Below, in pieces: positions 61,494 through 64,000 of a stretch of 64,000 bases of DNA; positions within the stretch are counted from its first letter, which is position 1, and each line of letters opens with the position of its first letter. Made by a program: the position numbers and the translations under genes. The notes beneath the pieces are model-generated. The model saw only the letters and a list, made by a program, of their open reading frames with translations. It was not told the origin of the DNA and made no database searches. The stretch is taken from positions 1 to 64,000 of the forward strand of contig NZ_AEEC02000021.1 in NCBI RefSeq assembly GCF_000300975.2, read 5' to 3'. The stretch is from Herbaspirillum frisingense GSF30 (GTDB taxonomy: Bacteria; Pseudomonadota; Gammaproteobacteria; Burkholderiales; Burkholderiaceae_D).

Positions 61494-61796
61494 TTAGACC
61501 GATTCGGTCAGCAGCGAGAAATGTTCCACCTGCGGGGCGCCGGCGAAGAAGGGGCCGACGATGCCGCGCCATTCGGTAAAGGCGGGCGATTCGCGGAAGT
61601 CCACGGTATGGTTTTCCAGGGTGGCCCAGTACACCATGAGCAGGTAGCGCTCTGGCGATTCGACGCCCTTTTGCACCTTGTGGCCGAGATAGCCGGTGGC
61701 CTTGCTGATGGTCTGCGCCAGGCCGCGCTGGATGGCTTCGTCGAATTCGGCTTGCTTGCCGGGTTGGATGCGGATGTCCGCCAGTTCCAGGATCAT
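61494..61796 (-). CDS. Antibiotic biosynthesis monooxygenase (ABM) fold protein
   Basis: A 100-residue ferredoxin-like-fold protein of the ABM family (ILELADIRIQPGKQAEFDEAI, then ATGYLGHKVQKGVESPERYLLMVYWATLENHTVDFRESPAFTEWR). Small stand-alone ABM proteins act as heme- or quinone-related monooxygenases or are of unknown role. The ATG has GGAG six bases upstream; another in-frame ATG lies four codons earlier. Confidence 0.82.
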   Translation of the reverse strand: MILELADIRIQPGKQAEFDEAIQRGLAQTISKATGYLGHKVQKGVESPERYLLMVYWATLENHTVDFRESPAFTEWRGIVGPFFAGAPQVEHFSLLTESV

Positions 61797-62143
61797 GTGG
61801 TTCTCCATTGTGCAGTGCATAGTCGAGGGTGAGCGCCGGCGCCGTGGTGCGTCGGCGGGCCGCACGATTATCACATTTTCCCCGGAGGCCGGCGTTCAAT
61901 GGAATTTGTGGTCGGCTGAAAAGCTTTCACGCGCGGCCTGCGGTGGCCTGTTTTGGGGCGTCGTCATGGTGCGCGCAGGTTTTTTGCACCGTCTGGCGGC
62001 AAGCCGTGTGGATGCCGAAATCTTTTACGGATTTATTTTGCGTCCACGCGCCGCAGCAATTGTTATTTGGGGCCGCGCTCAATACACTAGCTCCCGTTTT
62101 ATCTATCCAAAATCAAAACAAATCTACAACGAAAGGGATCTCC
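61797..62143. other. Intergenic region before the nucleobase permease
   Basis: 347 bases between the divergent ABM and permease genes. I see a probable promoter for the permease at 62060-62088 and no coding potential; the long open frame continuing upstream of the permease has no family similarity. No clear hairpin or riboswitch recognised. Confidence 0.5.
62060..62088 (+). promoter_or_regulatory. Probable sigma-70 promoter of the permease gene
   Basis: TTGTTA (62060-62065) and TACACT (62083-62088) with a 17-base spacer, each matching four of six consensus bases, about 55 bases before the permease ATG in a locally AT-rich stretch. Confidence 0.4.
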
Positions 62144-63439
62144 ATGTCGGGTTCGTATTTCCCCCAATGGCGGCTGCGCCAAAGCACCACTGACGGCCAG
62201 GGAGCCGTGATCGCCGCCGACGAGCGGCTGCCTGCGCCACAGACCCTGGCCATGGGGGTGCAGCACGTGGTGGCCATGTTCGGTTCGACCGTGCTGGCGC
62301 CGCTGCTCATGGGCTTCGATCCCAACCTGGCAATCCTGATGTCCGGCGTCGGTACGCTGCTGTTCTTCCTGCTGGTGGGCGGCCGGGTGCCGAGCTACCT
62401 GGGGTCCAGCTTTTCCTTCATCGGCCTGGTCATTGCGGTGACCGGTTATGCCGGTTCCGGTGCCAATGCCAACCTGGGCGTGGCGCTGGGTGGCATCATC
62501 GCCTGCGGAGCGGTGTATGCGGTGATCGGTCTGATCGTGGCCGGCGTCGGTACCCGCTGGATCGAGTCGCTGATGCCGCCGGTGGTGACCGGTGCGGTGG
62601 TGGCGGTGATCGGCCTGAACCTGGCGCCGATCGCGGTCAAGGGCGTCTCGGGCAGCAATTTCGACAGCTGGATGGCACTGGCCACCGTGCTGTGCGTGGG
62701 CTTCGTCGCCGTGTTTACGCGTGGCATGCTGCAGCGCCTGCTGATTTTGGTCGGGCTGCTGCTGGCCTATGTGCTGTATGCAGTGCTGGCCAATGGCCTG
62801 GGCCTGGGCAAGCCGATCGACTTTGCCAGCGTGGCCAATGCCGCCTGGTTCGGCGTGCCGCACTTTGCCACTCCGGTGTTCCAGGCCAGCGCGATGGCCT
62901 TGCTGGCTCCGGTAGCGATCATCCTGGTGGCCGAGAACCTGGGTCACATCAAGGCCGTGTCGGCCATGACCGGCCAGAACCTGGACCGCTACATCGGCCG
63001 TGCCTTCATCGGTGACGGCCTGGCGACCATGCTTTCGGGTAGCGTCGGCGGCACCGGCGTGACCACCTATGCCGAGAACATCGGCGTGATGGCCGTGACC
63101 AAGATCTACTCCACCCTTGTGTTCGTTGTGGCGGCGGTGATCGCCATCCTGCTGGGCTTCTCGCCCAAGTTCGGCGCGGTGATCCTGACCATCCCCGGGG
63201 CGGTGCTGGGTGGTGTATCGATCGTGGTGTTCGGTCTCATTACCGTGTCCGGCGCCCGCATCTGGGTCGAGAACAAGGTCGATTTCTCCAACAATACCAA
63301 CCTGATCGTGGCGGCCGTGACCCTGGTGCTGGGCGCGGGCGACTTCACCCTCAAGCTGGGCGGCTTCGCGCTGGGTGGCATCGGTACCGCCACCTTCGGG
63401 GCGATCATCCTGCATGCGCTGCTCAAGCGTCGGGGTTGA
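62144..63439 (+). CDS. NCS2 family nucleobase (uracil/xanthine-type) permease
   Basis: A 431-residue inner-membrane permease with about 14 hydrophobic segments. PAPQTLAMGVQHVVAMFGSTVLAPLLMGFDPNLAILMSGVGTLLFFLLVGGRVPSYLGSSFSFI is typical of the UraA/RutG uracil branch of nucleobase:cation symporter-2, and the VAENLGHIKAV and GGTGVTTYAENIGVMAVTK motifs carry the conserved Glu residues of the transport site. Uracil or a related pyrimidine is the likely substrate. GAAAGGGA precedes the ATG. Confidence 0.92.
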   Translation: MSGSYFPQWRLRQSTTDGQGAVIAADERLPAPQTLAMGVQHVVAMFGSTVLAPLLMGFDPNLAILMSGVGTLLFFLLVGGRVPSYLGSSFSFIGLVIAVTGYAGSGANANLGVALGGIIACGAVYAVIGLIVAGVGTRWIESLMPPVVTGAVVAVIGLNLAPIAVKGVSGSNFDSWMALATVLCVGFVAVFTRGMLQRLLILVGLLLAYVLYAVLANGLGLGKPIDFASVANAAWFGVPHFATPVFQASAMALLAPVAIILVAENLGHIKAVSAMTGQNLDRYIGRAFIGDGLATMLSGSVGGTGVTTYAENIGVMAVTKIYSTLVFVVAAVIAILLGFSPKFGAVILTIPGAVLGGVSIVVFGLITVSGARIWVENKVDFSNNTNLIVAAVTLVLGAGDFTLKLGGFALGGIGTATFGAIILHALLKRRG

Positions 63440-63722
63440 TTCCATCCTGACAATGCGTGTGGGCGGGAAGGAAGAGGCCGGTTCGGGTCGGGCCGTTCCG
63501 GGCGATCGGCCTTGATGTTCTGTTCGTGCTGAATGTTCGGATATGGCGGAGATTTTGTGAAAATTTCCGTTGAGCAATCTCCGTTTGCTGTCTATACTTT
63601 GGCGCGTTGCAGCGCAGCGTCGCCGCCATGGCCCCGGGGGGCCGGGCAGGAGGCCAGGACAGCCTGCTACACGTCGTCGGGCCAGGTCTCTTGCCAGGCT
63701 CGCTTATCAGGGGAATCACCGC

Positions 63723-63956
63723 ATGAACTCCGCCATCCGCCTGCCAGCCTTGCTGTGCATCGCCCTCCCTTTGCTGTCGGCCTGTGACGCCCTGGCCGGC
63801 AAGAAGGACTACGCCTATTTCCGCCAGCATATGGACGAGGCCAAGTCGGTATCCGACCAATGCCAGCTCAATGGCACATCGGGCATGAACCAGTCCCAGA
63901 TCAAGGTCTGCGAAGCCGCCCGTGAAGCCTGGGCCAATCGCAACTTCAACTATTGA
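63723..63956 (+). CDS. Small EexN-like lipoprotein
   Basis: A 77-residue lipoprotein: signal ending in LSAC (Cys21), then KKDYAYFRQHMDEAKSVSDQCQLNGTSGMNQSQIKVCEAAREAW, which resembles EexN entry-exclusion lipoproteins (YYxxHxDEA and spaced cysteines). EexN homologues are also found on chromosomes away from conjugative elements, where their role is unclear. The ATG is preceded by a weak AGGGGAA. No conjugation genes are nearby. Confidence 0.7.
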   Translation: MNSAIRLPALLCIALPLLSACDALAGKKDYAYFRQHMDEAKSVSDQCQLNGTSGMNQSQIKVCEAAREAWANRNFNY

Positions 63957-64000
63957 TCGGCTGAGGCGGCCCGGATGCGCCCTGGCATCGTCACGGCGCT

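Noticed and set aside
61829-62143. Upstream extension of the nucleobase permease
   Set aside because: The translation has no permease character and crosses the predicted promoter; family similarity starts at MSGSYFPQW.

Overview
The window looks like a chromosomal segment of a GC-rich betaproteobacterium. Gene content (anthranilate/catechol degradation, a complete nar nitrate-respiration cluster, minor type IV pilins, a type VI phospholipase effector) fits the Oxalobacteraceae, with Herbaspirillum the best guess. This rests on protein character only; no 16S gene is present. I see no rRNA, tRNA, CRISPR array or insertion sequence.

Layout. 1-3.2 kb: the 3' part of a Tle5-type phospholipase D toxin (type VI secretion) and its periplasmic Sel1-repeat immunity partner. 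3.3-16.5 kb: aromatic catabolism. AraC- and LysR-type regulators flank catA and catB; divergently there is a two-component anthranilate-type dioxygenase (large subunit, small subunit, and an unusual Rieske-ferredoxin/reductase fusion), then a complete branched-chain-type ABC transporter and an arylformamidase-like hydrolase. Together they suggest uptake and conversion of a kynurenine/anthranilate-type compound to catechol and muconolactone. A perfect ATAC-N7-GTAT site lies between catB and the dioxygenase. 16.6-21.5 kb: a tripartite EmrAB-type efflux pump with an HxlR regulator. 21.6-23.6 kb: an MFS exporter divergent from a TetR regulator, with three evenly spaced palindromic operators between them.

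23.8-31.2 kb is an AT-richer island with five tightly overlapping genes on one strand: a D12-class DNA adenine methylase, a HAD-IIB phosphatase, an 850-residue protein combining an intact GGDEF domain with a C-terminal thymidylate-synthase-like domain that lacks the catalytic cysteine, a class I methyltransferase, and a second, larger D12 methylase. There is no nuclease or integrase. This is the best candidate in the window for an undescribed system, possibly nucleotide signalling, DNA/nucleotide modification or phage defence. Its function is unknown.

31.2-37 kb: ribE and ribD, a minor pilin cluster (pilV, pilW, pilX, a PilE-like pilin, fimT) without pilY1, a DUF924 gene and an S4 RNA-binding gene. 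37-51.2 kb: the nar cluster on the minus strand, read as narK1-narK2-narGHJI-PPIase-moaA-narX-narL: transport, enzyme, maturation, cofactor and nitrate sensing. 51.3-64 kb: housekeeping and accessory genes (MAPEG protein, zinc metallopeptidase, FadE, nucleoside deoxyribosyltransferase, AhpD-like protein, a His-rich YqjI-type PadR regulator with DUF3861, exonuclease I, two tandem paralogous lipoproteins, ABM-fold protein, an NCS2 nucleobase permease and a small EexN-like lipoprotein).
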